Of a DNA stretch of 64,000 nucleotides, positions 39,408 to 48,557 are shown one piece after another. The position numbers and the translations under genes were made by a program. Below the pieces are notes generated by a model, which was not told where the DNA came from, searched no databases, and worked only from the letters and a program-made list of their open reading frames with translations. The DNA comes from Rosettibacter firmus (GTDB lineage: Bacteria > Bacteroidota > Ignavibacteria > Ignavibacteriales > Melioribacteraceae): contig NZ_JAYKGJ010000001.1 of NCBI RefSeq assembly GCF_036860695.1, positions 1,364,001 to 1,428,000 of the forward strand. The letters are read 5' to 3'. The first letter of the stretch is position 1. Each line of letters starts with the position of its first letter.

Positions 39408-39428
39408 GTATTTTTTTAGGTAATTATA
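39383..39428. promoter_or_regulatory. Repressor operators
   Basis: TAGGTAATTACCTA, a 14-bp perfect palindrome at 39383-39396, and TAGGTAATTATA at 39417-39428, a matching half plus. Centres are about 34 bp apart, close to three helical turns. One lies in the early promoter, the other over the repressor promoter. Confidence 0.75.
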
Positions 39429-39430
39429 AA
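39401..39430 (+). promoter_or_regulatory. Repressor promoter
   Basis: TTGTCA (39401-39406) and TATAAA (39425-39430) with an 18-bp spacer. Transcription would begin near 39437, the repressor ATG itself, implying a leaderless message as with lambda cI from PRM. It shares its upstream element with the early promoter in reverse. Confidence 0.55.
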
Positions 39431-39436
39431 ATTTTT

Positions 39437-39784
39437 ATGACAATAGGTGAAAAACTTCGTTTTTTTGCAGAAAATTATATTGGTTCGGTTGCTAAACTTG
39501 CCGAATTACTTGATATGAAGCCACCGAGCTTATATGTTTATCTAAATAATGAGAGTATTCCTGGTGGAGATATACTAAGGAAGCTGAAGGACCTTGGTTG
39601 CGACATTAATTGGCTCTTAAGCGACACCCCGGATCCGCCGCCAGAGACAATACAAACGCTACTAACTCGGCTAAAAGAGTTAGAGGAGGAGAATCAACGC
39701 CTTAGGGATAGTATTAGCCGTTTTCTTCTCCTCGCTCAAGAAGTAGAGCAGCAAAAAAAAAGTAAGCGTAAACCCAAAAAGTAG
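39437..39784 (+). CDS. Phage repressor with HTH and coiled coil
   Basis: 115 residues from the ATG at 39437; an in-frame start 36 bp earlier would fall inside the promoter. TIGEKLRFFAENYIGSVAKL, AELLDMKPPSLYVYLNNES and ILRKLKDLGCDINWLLSD form an XRE-type helix-turn-helix as in CI-like repressors. A Pro-rich hinge and a leucine-type coiled coil (LLTRLKELEEENQRLRDSI) for dimerisation follow, then a Lys-rich end. There is no peptidase domain, so induction is probably not by RecA-stimulated self-cleavage. Divergent from the early operon. Confidence 0.82.
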   Translation: MTIGEKLRFFAENYIGSVAKLAELLDMKPPSLYVYLNNESIPGGDILRKLKDLGCDINWLLSDTPDPPPETIQTLLTRLKELEEENQRLRDSISRFLLLAQEVEQQKKSKRKPKK

Positions 39785-39862
39785 GCAATATTTTTTCTGC
39801 CAAATTTGTGTAAAAAGTGGCAAAAAAATGTAAAATTCTTTGCCAAGCACTATTGCCGTCGC
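39783..39862. promoter_or_regulatory. Putative transposase-binding sites, right end of prophage
   Basis: Copies of TGGCA/GGCAA words in both directions: reverse at 39802, 39845 and 39858, forward at 39784 and 39818. They match TGGCAAAA words at the left end in inverted orientation. This region and 85 bp beyond it hold the phage end and the dacB upstream sequence. A further reverse copy at 39936 lies close to dacB. Confidence 0.5.
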
Positions 39863-39946
39863 ACATTACTTAACTTATTATATTTATTTCACTTATGGTA
39901 TTTTATTTAATATATTCATCTTTGCCATTTTACCTGAAAAATTATA

Positions 39947-41374
39947 ATGAATAATAAAATTTTCATCCTTTGTTTTATAATATTCTTATCACTATTCAAA
40001 TCTTCTTATTCACAATTAGATACAAATTCTCTCTCTAATTCTCTTGATAGTTTATTTGCAGATGAATTTTTTAATTCTACCCAAATAGCAATTGATATTT
40101 ATGATTTAAACGCAAACAAAAAACTCTATTCAAAAAACGAAAAGTTGCTATTGCGTCCAGCTTCTTTACAAAAAATTTTAACTACAGGTGCTGCTCTACT
40201 TTTCCTAAATGATTATAAATTCCAAACCAAAATTTATTACGATGGAGAGATTGAAGATTCAGTATGTAATGGTAATTTATATGTAGCTGGAGGATTTGAT
40301 CCACTTTTTTCACTGAATGATTTAGACTCTCTGGTTAAAGAAATAAAAAAATTAGGCATAAAAGAAATACGTGGAAACCTGTGCGGTGATATTTCAATAA
40401 TGGATTCTCTATACTGGGGCGAAGGCTGGATGTGGGACGATGACCCATATCCTTTTGCTTCATACATATCTGCACTCTCGATAAACGAAAATAGTTTCAA
40501 CGTAATTTATAAACCATCAAACATAGGCGAACCAGCAATCATTAATATTATCCCCCAAACAAATTATTTTGATATAATTAATAACTCTACAACCGTAAAA
40601 GATACTATTTCTACATTTTCTATTACACGTGACTGGCTAAATAAACAAGATAAAATTATAGCCAGTGGAAATATTCCTTTTTTACTAAATGCAGATACAT
40701 TAAAATTCAGTGTCGCAAAGCCTGCATTGTATTTTATGACTTTGCTCAAAGAAAGATTAATTGAAAACAAAATTATCATTAATGGTAATATCGAATTTAA
40801 AAGTGTCCCGAATAATGCCGATGAAATCTTTTCTTTTGAAAGAAATATCGATACAGTATTACTTAAAACTAATAAAGAGAGCTATAACTTAGGTGCTGAA
40901 CTAATTTTACGAACACTTGCATTGGAATATTATGGTAAACCAGCTTCGGCAAAAAGGGGAATAAAATTAATTGATAGCTTGATAACAATTGCAGGTTTCG
41001 ACCCAAAGAATTTTAAAATTGTAGATGGATCTGGTTTATCGTTCTATAATCTGGTTACTGCAGAACTAATTACTTCCATACTAAAATATTTCTATTATGA
41101 AAAAGAAGACTTATTCATAAAACTTTATAACACTTTTCCAATTTCTGGTTACGATGGTACATTAAAAAACAGAATGCTTAACAACAAAGCATACAAAAAA
41201 GTAAGAGCCAAGACTGGAACTTTAAGTGGAGTAAGTAATCTTGCTGGTTATATGTTTAATAAAAATAATCATCTTATTGCATTTTGTATAATGATGCAGA
41301 ATTTTACTACTCCTGCAAAAAAAGCAAGAGATATTCAGGATAAAATTTGTGAATTAATTTATCAACGTAATTAA
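39947..41374 (+). CDS. dacB: D-Ala-D-Ala carboxypeptidase (PBP4 family)
   Basis: 475 residues with an N-terminal signal peptide (KIFILCFIIFLSLFKSSYSQ). It trims or opens peptidoglycan crosslinks in the periplasm. Class C PBP motifs: SLQK (SxxK) in LLRPASLQKILTTGAAL, DGSGLSFYNLV for SxN, and AKTGTLSGVSNLAGY for KTG. The middle domain (about 70-270) is the PBP4-type insertion. The prophage lies just upstream, so its promoter region may have been affected. Confidence 0.9.
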   Translation: MNNKIFILCFIIFLSLFKSSYSQLDTNSLSNSLDSLFADEFFNSTQIAIDIYDLNANKKLYSKNEKLLLRPASLQKILTTGAALLFLNDYKFQTKIYYDGEIEDSVCNGNLYVAGGFDPLFSLNDLDSLVKEIKKLGIKEIRGNLCGDISIMDSLYWGEGWMWDDDPYPFASYISALSINENSFNVIYKPSNIGEPAIINIIPQTNYFDIINNSTTVKDTISTFSITRDWLNKQDKIIASGNIPFLLNADTLKFSVAKPALYFMTLLKERLIENKIIINGNIEFKSVPNNADEIFSFERNIDTVLLKTNKESYNLGAELILRTLALEYYGKPASAKRGIKLIDSLITIAGFDPKNFKIVDGSGLSFYNLVTAELITSILKYFYYEKEDLFIKLYNTFPISGYDGTLKNRMLNNKAYKKVRAKTGTLSGVSNLAGYMFNKNNHLIAFCIMMQNFTTPAKKARDIQDKICELIYQRN

Positions 41375-41414
41375 GCTCAATAAACTACTATTTTATAATT
41401 AATGAGTAATACAA

Positions 41415-42266
41415 ATGAAAAACTTCAAACAATTTACCATTACCACAATTCCAAAAAACTTTGAGATTATAAGTGGCTTATTGTGGCAATTAGATTTAAA
41501 TGGTATAAATGAAACCGAGAATGAATTAATCATCTTTATTGATGAAACAAAAAATATTTCATTGAAAGAAATAAAAGAAATACTCGAAGAAGCTAAAAAA
41601 AATAATTTAATTGAATCTTATCAGATAAGCGAAGATATACTTGAAGATAAAAACTGGAATGAAGAATATGAAAAAAGAGTAAATGTAATAGAAGTTTCTG
41701 ATAGAATTGTAATTAAACCATCTTTTAAAGAATATCAACCCAAAGAAAATCAAATAGTTATAATAATCGATCCAAAAATGTCTTTTGGAACAGGTGAACA
41801 TCAAACTACAAAAATGGTTTTAAGATTTTTAGAACAATATATAAAAAAAGATGACTTTGTTTTAGATGTTGGAACAGGGACAGGTATTCTTGCAATTGCA
41901 TCTGTATTTCTTGGTGCACAAAGAGCAATTGGAATCGATAATGATGAATGGTGTTTTCTTAATGGCAATGAAAATATAAAAATGAATAAAGTTGAAGATA
42001 AAGTTGAAATCCGTTTGTCTGAAATTCATCAAATAGAAGAAAAAGACTTTGATGTGATTGTTGCAAATATTAACAAAAACATATTGCTTGAAATAGCAGA
42101 GGAAATTAAAAAGAAAATAAAAAAGACCGGAATTGTAATATTATCCGGTCTTCTAATTTCTGATGAGATTGATATTGTCAAAAAATATAATTCATTAGGC
42201 TTCGATCAAATCGCAAAAATGCAAATGGACGAATGGATCTGCCTATCATTTAAGCTACAAAATTAA
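41415..42266 (+). CDS. prmA: Ribosomal protein L11 methyltransferase
   Basis: 283 residues. PrmA methylates lysines and the N-terminus of L11. Motifs: DPKMSFGTGEHQTTKMVLRF, LDVGTGTGILAIASVFLGA and DVIVANINKNILLEIAEEI (NxxxN). The first 100 residues are the family's substrate-binding domain. A 9-bp hairpin AAGACCGGA...TCCGGTCTT at 42123-42152 lies in the coding region and encodes a conserved segment. The stop overlaps the convergent marR stop. Confidence 0.92.
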   Translation: MKNFKQFTITTIPKNFEIISGLLWQLDLNGINETENELIIFIDETKNISLKEIKEILEEAKKNNLIESYQISEDILEDKNWNEEYEKRVNVIEVSDRIVIKPSFKEYQPKENQIVIIIDPKMSFGTGEHQTTKMVLRFLEQYIKKDDFVLDVGTGTGILAIASVFLGAQRAIGIDNDEWCFLNGNENIKMNKVEDKVEIRLSEIHQIEEKDFDVIVANINKNILLEIAEEIKKKIKKTGIVILSGLLISDEIDIVKKYNSLGFDQIAKMQMDEWICLSFKLQN

Positions 42267-42694
42267 AAAGCTAATTTCTCTAATAAAGATATAAGTTGCT
42301 TTTGCTCACTTTCTGTCAAAGACGAAGTAACCGAAATAACTTTTTCAATATATTGAGGCATAATTTGATCAAGTTTAGCTTTACCAGCAGGTGTTAGTTC
42401 ACCAAGAATTACTCGTCTGTCTTCTTTAGAGTGTACTCTTTTTACCAGTCCTTCTTTTTCAAGATTATCAACAACACAGGTTATATTAGCCCCTGTAACA
42501 AGCATCTCTTCACTAATTTTTTTTAGTGGTAAAGGGCCCATTCTGTAAAGAATCTCCAACACCCCAAATTGAGGAGCTGTAAGTTTTTGCTCAAACATAT
42601 ACTTAGCTTGAAGTTTTCTGAACTTATCCCCTGCTTTTGTAACTTTTTCCATAAGTTGGAGTGCTGCTTCCCCTTTTTCTTGTTGCATTGCCAT
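42263..42694 (-). CDS. MarR-family transcription regulator
   Basis: 143 residues with a GGAG site before ATG. LTAPQFGVLEILYRMGPLPL, KKISEEMLVTGANITCVVDN and LVKRVHSKEDRRVILGELTP are the MarR winged helix and wing. It is divergent from menF with a 71-bp gap, so it may control itself or the menaquinone genes; target unknown. Similar regulators respond to phenolics or oxidants. Confidence 0.85.
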   Translation of the reverse strand: MAMQQEKGEAALQLMEKVTKAGDKFRKLQAKYMFEQKLTAPQFGVLEILYRMGPLPLKKISEEMLVTGANITCVVDNLEKEGLVKRVHSKEDRRVILGELTPAGKAKLDQIMPQYIEKVISVTSSLTESEQKQLISLLEKLAF

Positions 42695-42710
42695 TTTCTC
42701 CTTCCTTTTT

Positions 42711-42725
42711 AGTTACTAATTAACT
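42711..42725. promoter_or_regulatory. Inverted repeat between marR and menF
   Basis: AGTTA-CTAAT-TAACT, a 15-bp dyad in the 71-bp divergent gap. Possible MarR operator; short and AT-rich. Confidence 0.35.
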
Positions 42726-42765
42726 TCCCCAGCCCTCATATAAAAAATCTAACCTGCTAAATAAT

Positions 42766-44223
42766 TTGTTCTTCAATTATAAATCTATAGAATTAAAACT
42801 ATATAGAAAAAGTTGTTTCGAGTCTTTTTATTATTTTGCATCTGCAAATAAAAATATTAAAAGAACATTTAAATTGAAAGTTAATAATAAAAGTTTTACA
42901 ACATTTATTTTTAAATTACAAAAAATTTCTAAACCTGTGAATGCAATTCATATTTGCAGCTATATTCAGGAAATTAACAAGATTACTTACTATAAATATT
43001 ATAATTCTATTCTGAATAATACAAACTTTTTTTTATTAAACTTACCAGAAAAAAATTGCTCTTTTATAGCACTTGGAAATATCTTTAATTATAATAAAAA
43101 ATTCAGTCGTACTAACAAATTGCACATACAACACATTCATAATTTTAAAAAAAACAAGTTTAATTTCTATCCATTATTTGTTGGAGGAATAAAATTCCCG
43201 ATAAAAGAAAAATCCAATCTTTGGAATGACTTTCCCACTGAAATCTGGTATGTGCCTGAAATTTCTTTTATCACATACAAGAATAGATATTTCTTTGCAT
43301 TTAATTTTATGTTTGATGATGTTATTAATACCGAAACTCTTAACAAAAAGCTAAAGACTATATTCAGACCACAAAAAAATATAACAGAATCTTTAAACGA
43401 AGTTTTCCTAAAGAGCACCACGTTTAATCAATGGGAAAAAATGGTTTCGACTGCTTTTAAAAAGATTGAAAGTGGAGAACTTTATAAAGTAGTTTTAGCA
43501 AGATTAAAAAAGAGACCGCTTAAAACTAACATTAACCTGAAAGAACTAATAGAAAAATTAAAGAAAGAAAATTCGGAGTGTTATGTTTTTTGCTGGAAAA
43601 ATAACGATTCTATTTTTTTAGGAGCTTCTCCTGAATTACTTGGAAAATTTTCAAATAACAAATTTGAAACAGATGCACTGGCTGGTTCAATTAGAAGAGG
43701 AACAAATCACAACGAAGATGATCTACTGGCAAATCAATTATTAAATGACAAAAAAAATATCAACGAGCATAATAGTGTGGTAAATTATTTAATTCATAAA
43801 TTATCAGAATACTCAACCAGTGTAACTTATGATAAAACAAAAATTAGAAAACTGAAAAACATCCAGCATTTATGGACACCCATCAAAGCAAAAGTTAGAA
43901 AAAATATTTCAATTATTGAGTTAATTAAAAATATCTTTCCAACACCTGCAATTTGTGGTTTACCAAAAGTAAAAGCATTAAAAACAATTGAACAACTTGA
44001 AAACTTCGACAGAGGTTTATATGCTGGAGTGATGGGATGGTTTAATCTAAATGGAAATGGTGAATTTTTTGTGAGCATCCGCTCCGCTCTTATTAAAAAT
44101 TCATCATTATATTTATTTGCCGGGAGCGGAATAGTTGAAGAATCAGAAATTAAAAATGAATTCGAAGAAACTGAACTAAAGTTCAAAACATTGATGTCAA
44201 TATTTAAACTAAATCAAATATGA
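42766..44223 (+). CDS. menF: Isochorismate synthase
   Basis: 485 residues. It makes isochorismate from chorismate, the first committed step to menaquinone. The C-terminal chorismate-binding half has SGELYKVVLARLKKRPLK, DSIFLGASPELLGKF, TDALAGSIRRGTNHNEDDL, TPAICGLPKVKALKTIEQL and GLYAGVMGWFNLNG. The first ~200 residues are diverged. The start at a TTG (42766) is tentative; the upstream sequence offers no better choice. First gene of the men operon; stop overlaps menD start. Confidence 0.9.
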   Translation: MFFNYKSIELKLYRKSCFESFYYFASANKNIKRTFKLKVNNKSFTTFIFKLQKISKPVNAIHICSYIQEINKITYYKYYNSILNNTNFFLLNLPEKNCSFIALGNIFNYNKKFSRTNKLHIQHIHNFKKNKFNFYPLFVGGIKFPIKEKSNLWNDFPTEIWYVPEISFITYKNRYFFAFNFMFDDVINTETLNKKLKTIFRPQKNITESLNEVFLKSTTFNQWEKMVSTAFKKIESGELYKVVLARLKKRPLKTNINLKELIEKLKKENSECYVFCWKNNDSIFLGASPELLGKFSNNKFETDALAGSIRRGTNHNEDDLLANQLLNDKKNINEHNSVVNYLIHKLSEYSTSVTYDKTKIRKLKNIQHLWTPIKAKVRKNISIIELIKNIFPTPAICGLPKVKALKTIEQLENFDRGLYAGVMGWFNLNGNGEFFVSIRSALIKNSSLYLFAGSGIVEESEIKNEFEETELKFKTLMSIFKLNQI

Positions 44224-46004
44224 AAATATCAGTTAATAGAAATACTATCTGGTGTGATTTATTTGTAAATAGATTAATCGAATATGGAGTAAAATATGCC
44301 TGTATATCACCAGGTTCAAGAAGTACTCCTCTTACTTTAGCATTCTCACAAAATAAATCTATAAAGTTGTTTCAAATAGTTGATGAACGTTCGTCTGCTT
44401 TTTTTGCTCTTGGACTTGCAAAAAAATCAAAATCTCCTGTTGCAATAGTAACTACTTCTGGTACTGCAGTAGCCGAACTTTATCCAGCAATCATCGAAGC
44501 ATTTTATCAAAGAATTCCACTAATTGTTTGCACTGCAGATAGACCACATTACTTAAGAAATACAGGTGCAAATCAAACAATAAATCAGGATAATATTTTT
44601 AGAAACCACATAAGATATTTTGCAGATGTTGGTTTACCCGATGTCAATCTAAAAAGTTTATCATCCTTAATTAAAAAAACTGATACCGCATTAAATATTG
44701 CATTGATAGAAAATGTGGGTCCCATCCATCTTAATTTTCAATTTGAAAAACCATTCGAGCCAGATACATACACAGAAAAAATTGATGTCAATTACATTAA
44801 TAAAATTTACAGCCTTTTTAATAAAATCGATTTTAAAGAAAGAAAAGAAACAACATCGATTGATAAGGTATTAAAAAAACTAACTCACTTTGAAAAAGGA
44901 TTAATAATTGTCGGATACAATAACTACGATAATCAATTTTCAAATCTTTGTGCCAGATTATCCAGTAAATTAAAATATCCAGTATTTGCAGATGCTTCTT
45001 CTGGTTTAAGATGTTGTAACCACTCACAAAAAAATGTAATAGAAAATTTTACATCATTAATAAGATCAAAAAACTACAAAAAAGAATTTGACCCTGAAAT
45101 AATAATTCAATTTGGTGGAACTCCAACTTCAAATATTGTTCAAAACTTCTTTAAAGAATCAAAAGCAGAAAAAATTATTGTTAACGAATTTGGTGATAAA
45201 AACGATCCATCATTAACAGCCAGAACAATTTTAAAGATCAAACCAGAAGAATTTTGTCAACTCATTTTAGAAAAAATAAATCTACAAAAATTAACCAGAA
45301 GACAGGATTGGTTTGAAAAAAACATCAAACTAAATGAAATAGCAGAAACAATTAAACGTAGAGAATTTCAAAAAGAAGAAATTAATTTTGAAGGAAAGAT
45401 TATTTATGAATTATACAATCTTCTTCCTTCGAAATCCAATTTAATGATTTCAAATAGTTTACCAATAAGGGATGCCGATTTTTTTGTTTCCTGTACCAAC
45501 AAACAAATAAACATTTTTAGTAATCGTGGGGCAAGTGGAATTGATGGAATAAACTCAACTGCACTTGGAATTGCAAAACTATCAAAAGAACCAACTGTAC
45601 TTGTTACTGGCGATTTAGCTTTTTATCACGATATGAATGGACTACACAATGCAATTAAATTTAATATTCCTTTGACAATAGTTTTAATAAACAATAATGG
45701 TGGGGGAATTTTTGAATCTCTACCAATATCAAGATATGGAAAAACATATATTCAAAATTTTGTAACTCCATTAGATATTGACTTTTCAAAATTTGTAGAA
45801 GCTTATGGGGGCAAACATTATCTAATTAGTAATTTTAATGAATTTAAAATGAAACTTGATGAATCATTAAAAAGTAGAAAGTTATCAGTTCTTGAAATTA
45901 GAACAAATGCAAAAGAATCAAAATTAATTCGCGAAAAAATCTGGCGTTCAATTACTTCAGCAATTGATTTGTATCTGAATGAAAATAAAAGTAGATCAAA
46001 TTGA
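44220..46004 (+). CDS. menD: SEPHCHC synthase
   Basis: 594 residues, a thiamine-diphosphate enzyme. It joins isochorismate and 2-oxoglutarate. N-terminal CISPGSRSTPLTLAFSQN and the catalytic ERSSAFFALGLAKKS, central Rossmann-like domain, and C-terminal TGDLAFYHDMNGLHNAIKF followed by NNNGGGIFESLP, the ThDP-binding motif. Overlaps menF and menH. Confidence 0.95.
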   Translation: MKISVNRNTIWCDLFVNRLIEYGVKYACISPGSRSTPLTLAFSQNKSIKLFQIVDERSSAFFALGLAKKSKSPVAIVTTSGTAVAELYPAIIEAFYQRIPLIVCTADRPHYLRNTGANQTINQDNIFRNHIRYFADVGLPDVNLKSLSSLIKKTDTALNIALIENVGPIHLNFQFEKPFEPDTYTEKIDVNYINKIYSLFNKIDFKERKETTSIDKVLKKLTHFEKGLIIVGYNNYDNQFSNLCARLSSKLKYPVFADASSGLRCCNHSQKNVIENFTSLIRSKNYKKEFDPEIIIQFGGTPTSNIVQNFFKESKAEKIIVNEFGDKNDPSLTARTILKIKPEEFCQLILEKINLQKLTRRQDWFEKNIKLNEIAETIKRREFQKEEINFEGKIIYELYNLLPSKSNLMISNSLPIRDADFFVSCTNKQINIFSNRGASGIDGINSTALGIAKLSKEPTVLVTGDLAFYHDMNGLHNAIKFNIPLTIVLINNNGGGIFESLPISRYGKTYIQNFVTPLDIDFSKFVEAYGGKHYLISNFNEFKMKLDESLKSRKLSVLEIRTNAKESKLIREKIWRSITSAIDLYLNENKSRSN

Positions 46005-46827
46005 ATTTAATATTCTGATTGATGAAAAAAATTATAAAGAAGAAAAAACACCTATAATTTTTCTTCACGGTTTTACTGGATGTGCAGAAGATTGGTTATT
46101 CATTTTCGATAAACTTCCTTCAGAATATTATCCCATCGCAATTGATTTAATTGGTCATGGTTTAACCGACTCGCCAGATGATCCCAATTATTATACCTGT
46201 AGAGCTATAGTTAATCAACTTAATTATATTTTTGAATCTCTAAAAATTCATAAATTAATTCTCTGTGGATATTCAATGGGGGGAAGAGCTGCTTTATCTT
46301 ATTGCCTACATTATCCCCAAAAAATTATTGCATCTATCTTCGAAAGTACAACTGCTGGAATTGAAGACATAACCATAAAAAAAGAAAGAGTAATTTCAGA
46401 TTTCTTACTTGCAGAAAAAATACGTGAAGAAGGAATTGAGAGTTTTATTGATTACTGGATGAATAACCCATTATTCAAAACACAAAAAGAAATTCCAGAA
46501 TATGAATTGATTAAGAAAAAAAAATATAAAAATAGTGTAATCGGTCTATCAAATTTATTAATGGGATTTAGTACTGGTTTAATGCCCAGTTACTGGGATA
46601 AAATAAATCAACTTGAATTTCCAGTTCTTCTAATTACTGGAAGTTTAGATGAAAAGTATACTTCGATTTCAAAAAGAATGAAAGAAAAATTAAAGAATGC
46701 AGAACATAAAATCGCAGAAAGTTGTGGTCACAATGTTCACTTAGAAAAACCTGATGTTTTTATTAAATTTGTTCTGGACTTCTTAAACAATAAAAAAAGG
46801 AAACAGTATGAATTACAATTGGATTAA
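45979..46827 (+). CDS. menH: SHCHC synthase-type alpha/beta hydrolase
   Basis: 282 residues. It removes pyruvate from [38 protein letters not shown], nucleophile elbow [12 protein letters not shown] and late [14 protein letters not shown] (His) are clear. The start overlaps menD by 26 bp, on the basis of the first ATG in frame. Placed between menD and menB as in many men operons. Confidence 0.9.
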   Translation: MKIKVDQIEFNILIDEKNYKEEKTPIIFLHGFTGCAEDWLFIFDKLPSEYYPIAIDLIGHGLTDSPDDPNYYTCRAIVNQLNYIFESLKIHKLILCGYSMGGRAALSYCLHYPQKIIASIFESTTAGIEDITIKKERVISDFLLAEKIREEGIESFIDYWMNNPLFKTQKEIPEYELIKKKKYKNSVIGLSNLLMGFSTGLMPSYWDKINQLEFPVLLITGSLDEKYTSISKRMKEKLKNAEHKIAESCGHNVHLEKPDVFIKFVLDFLNNKKRKQYELQLD

Positions 46828-47641
46828 AGCAAAAGAATATCAGGATATTATTTACGAAAAGATGGATGGAATAGCAAAAATAACTATTAATCGACCAGAA
46901 AAAAGAAATGCTTTCCGTCCAGAAACAGTTTCGGAATTATACGATGCTTTTAATGATGCACGAGAAGATACAAATATTGGAGTAATCTTGTTAACCGGAA
47001 AAGGACCAGCTAAAGATGGTAAATATGCATTCTGTTCTGGTGGCGATCAATCAATTCGTGGTGATAAAGGTTATGTTGGTAAAGATGGTATCCCAAGATT
47101 AAATATTCTTGATGTTCAAAAACAAATAAGAAGTATCCCCAAACCAGTTATTGCTTTAGTAGCCGGATATGCAATTGGGGGAGGTCATGTATTGCATGTT
47201 GTTTGTGATTTAACAATAGCAGCCGATAATGCAATATTTGGTCAAACTGGACCTAAAGTGGGAAGCTTTGATGGCGGATTTGGTGCAAGTTATCTTGCAA
47301 GAATTGTTGGTCAGAAAAAAGCTCGCGAAATCTGGTATCTATGCCGCCAATATAATGCTCAGGAAGCTCTTGAAATGGGCTTAGTGAATAAAGTTGTTCC
47401 GGTTGAACAACTTGAAGAAGAAGGTATAAAGTGGGCAAAAGAAATTCTGGAAAAAAGTCCTCTTGCAATTCGTTTACTCAAATCTGCATTTAATGCTGAA
47501 TTAGATGGTCAGGCTGGAATTCAGGAATTAGCAGGAAATGCAACTTTACTTTATTATATGACCGAAGAAGCTCAGGAAGGAAAAAATGCTTATCTCGAAA
47601 AAAGGAAACCAGATTTTTCAAAATTTCCAAGAGTACCATAA
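46808..47641 (+). CDS. menB: 1,4-dihydroxy-2-naphthoyl-CoA synthase
   Basis: 277 residues of the crotonase family. It cyclises OSB-CoA. Motifs: [48 protein letters not shown] and [20 protein letters not shown], the last specific to MenB. Ribosome site AAAGGAAAC at good spacing. Overlaps menH by 20 bp. Confidence 0.96.
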   Translation: MNYNWIKAKEYQDIIYEKMDGIAKITINRPEKRNAFRPETVSELYDAFNDAREDTNIGVILLTGKGPAKDGKYAFCSGGDQSIRGDKGYVGKDGIPRLNILDVQKQIRSIPKPVIALVAGYAIGGGHVLHVVCDLTIAADNAIFGQTGPKVGSFDGGFGASYLARIVGQKKAREIWYLCRQYNAQEALEMGLVNKVVPVEQLEEEGIKWAKEILEKSPLAIRLLKSAFNAELDGQAGIQELAGNATLLYYMTEEAQEGKNAYLEKRKPDFSKFPRVP

Positions 47642-47657
47642 TAAAGAATTTTATAAA

Positions 47658-48557
47658 ATGGATATCACAATAATTGATTTAAGAAGAAAAATTTATAATT
47701 GGATTCTTGCAGCTCGACCAAAAACTTTACCAGCTGCTTTAAATCCTGTAATAGTAGGAACATCCATCGCTATTTATTATGATAAATTTCATTTCATTGC
47801 AGCATTAATAGCTCTACTTTGTTCATTGTTATTCCAAATTGGAGCTAATTTTACAAACGACCTTTTTGATTATCTTCATGGTGCAGACAAAAAAGAAAGA
47901 ACAGGGCCACAAAGAGTAGTGGCTTCTGGTTTAATCTCAATTGATGAAATGAAAACTGGAATAATTATAACTTTTGGCTTAAGCTTTCTGCTTGGTTTGT
48001 ATCTTGTGTATCTTGGTGGATGGTTTATTTTTCTAATTGGAGTTCTTTCAATCATTACTGCAATTGCTTACACAGCTGGACCTTTCCCGCTTGCTTATCA
48101 TGCACTGGGAGATTTAGCTGTGTTTATCTTTTTTGGTTTTGCTGGAACAATTGGAACATATTATGTCCAGGCACACGAATTTGAACCATTAGCATTCTGG
48201 GCTTCAATTCCTGTTGGTGCTTTAATAACCAATATCCTTGTTGTTAATAATTACAGGGATATAGAAGAAGATAAATTAAGTAACAAAAATACACTTGCAG
48301 TTATCATCGGAGAAAAACTAACAAGATTACAATATTTATTCTTTGTAGTAGTGTCATATTTAATTCTATTTATTGTCTACTTCCTGTATAAAAAAAATCT
48401 TATTATTTTCCTTCCACTACTTTCTATACCATTATCAATTAAATTAATTAAAATGATTTATACACTTAAAGGGAAAGAACTAAATAAAACCTTAGAACTT
48501 ACTGCAAAGTTTTCTATTATTTATGGTTTGCTCTTTGCAGCTGGAATAATATTATGA
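47658..48557 (+). CDS. menA: 1,4-dihydroxy-2-naphthoate polyprenyltransferase
   Basis: 299 residues from the ATG at 47658 (MDITIIDLRRKIYNWILAAR); a frame start at 47586 would lie inside menB and add 24 residues. An integral membrane UbiA-family enzyme that attaches the isoprenoid chain. Two Asp-rich motifs: NFTNDLFDYLHGADK and NNYRDIEEDKLSNKNT. Nine or so membrane helices. Confidence 0.93.
   Translation: MDITIIDLRRKIYNWILAARPKTLPAALNPVIVGTSIAIYYDKFHFIAALIALLCSLLFQIGANFTNDLFDYLHGADKKERTGPQRVVASGLISIDEMKTGIIITFGLSFLLGLYLVYLGGWFIFLIGVLSIITAIAYTAGPFPLAYHALGDLAVFIFFGFAGTIGTYYVQAHEFEPLAFWASIPVGALITNILVVNNYRDIEEDKLSNKNTLAVIIGEKLTRLQYLFFVVVSYLILFIVYFLYKKNLIIFLPLLSIPLSIKLIKMIYTLKGKELNKTLELTAKFSIIYGLLFAAGIIL

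Larger units (their letters stand above)
12517..39918. mobile_element. Mu-type transposable prophage (ends approximate)
   Basis: A contiguous block of phage genes between the TatD-radical SAM gene and dacB, about 27 kb. Its transposable nature is shown by a DDE transposase with MuA layout, a MuB-like AAA ATPase, GemA, a Mor-like activator, and Mu-type terminase, portal (DUF935) and MuF. The ends given are a candidate TGAATATA at 12517 and its complement TATATTCA ending at 39918. The right end could instead lie near 39865 (...GCACA). No matching 5-bp target duplication was found for either choice, so the termini are unresolved. Clusters of a TGGCAAA motif mark both end regions. All core genes look intact. 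Confidence 0.88.

Noticed and set aside
42123-42152. 9-bp hairpin in prmA as another inserted palindromic word
   Set aside because: It encodes a segment (ILSGLL) that the PrmA family conserves, so it is best explained as coincidence.
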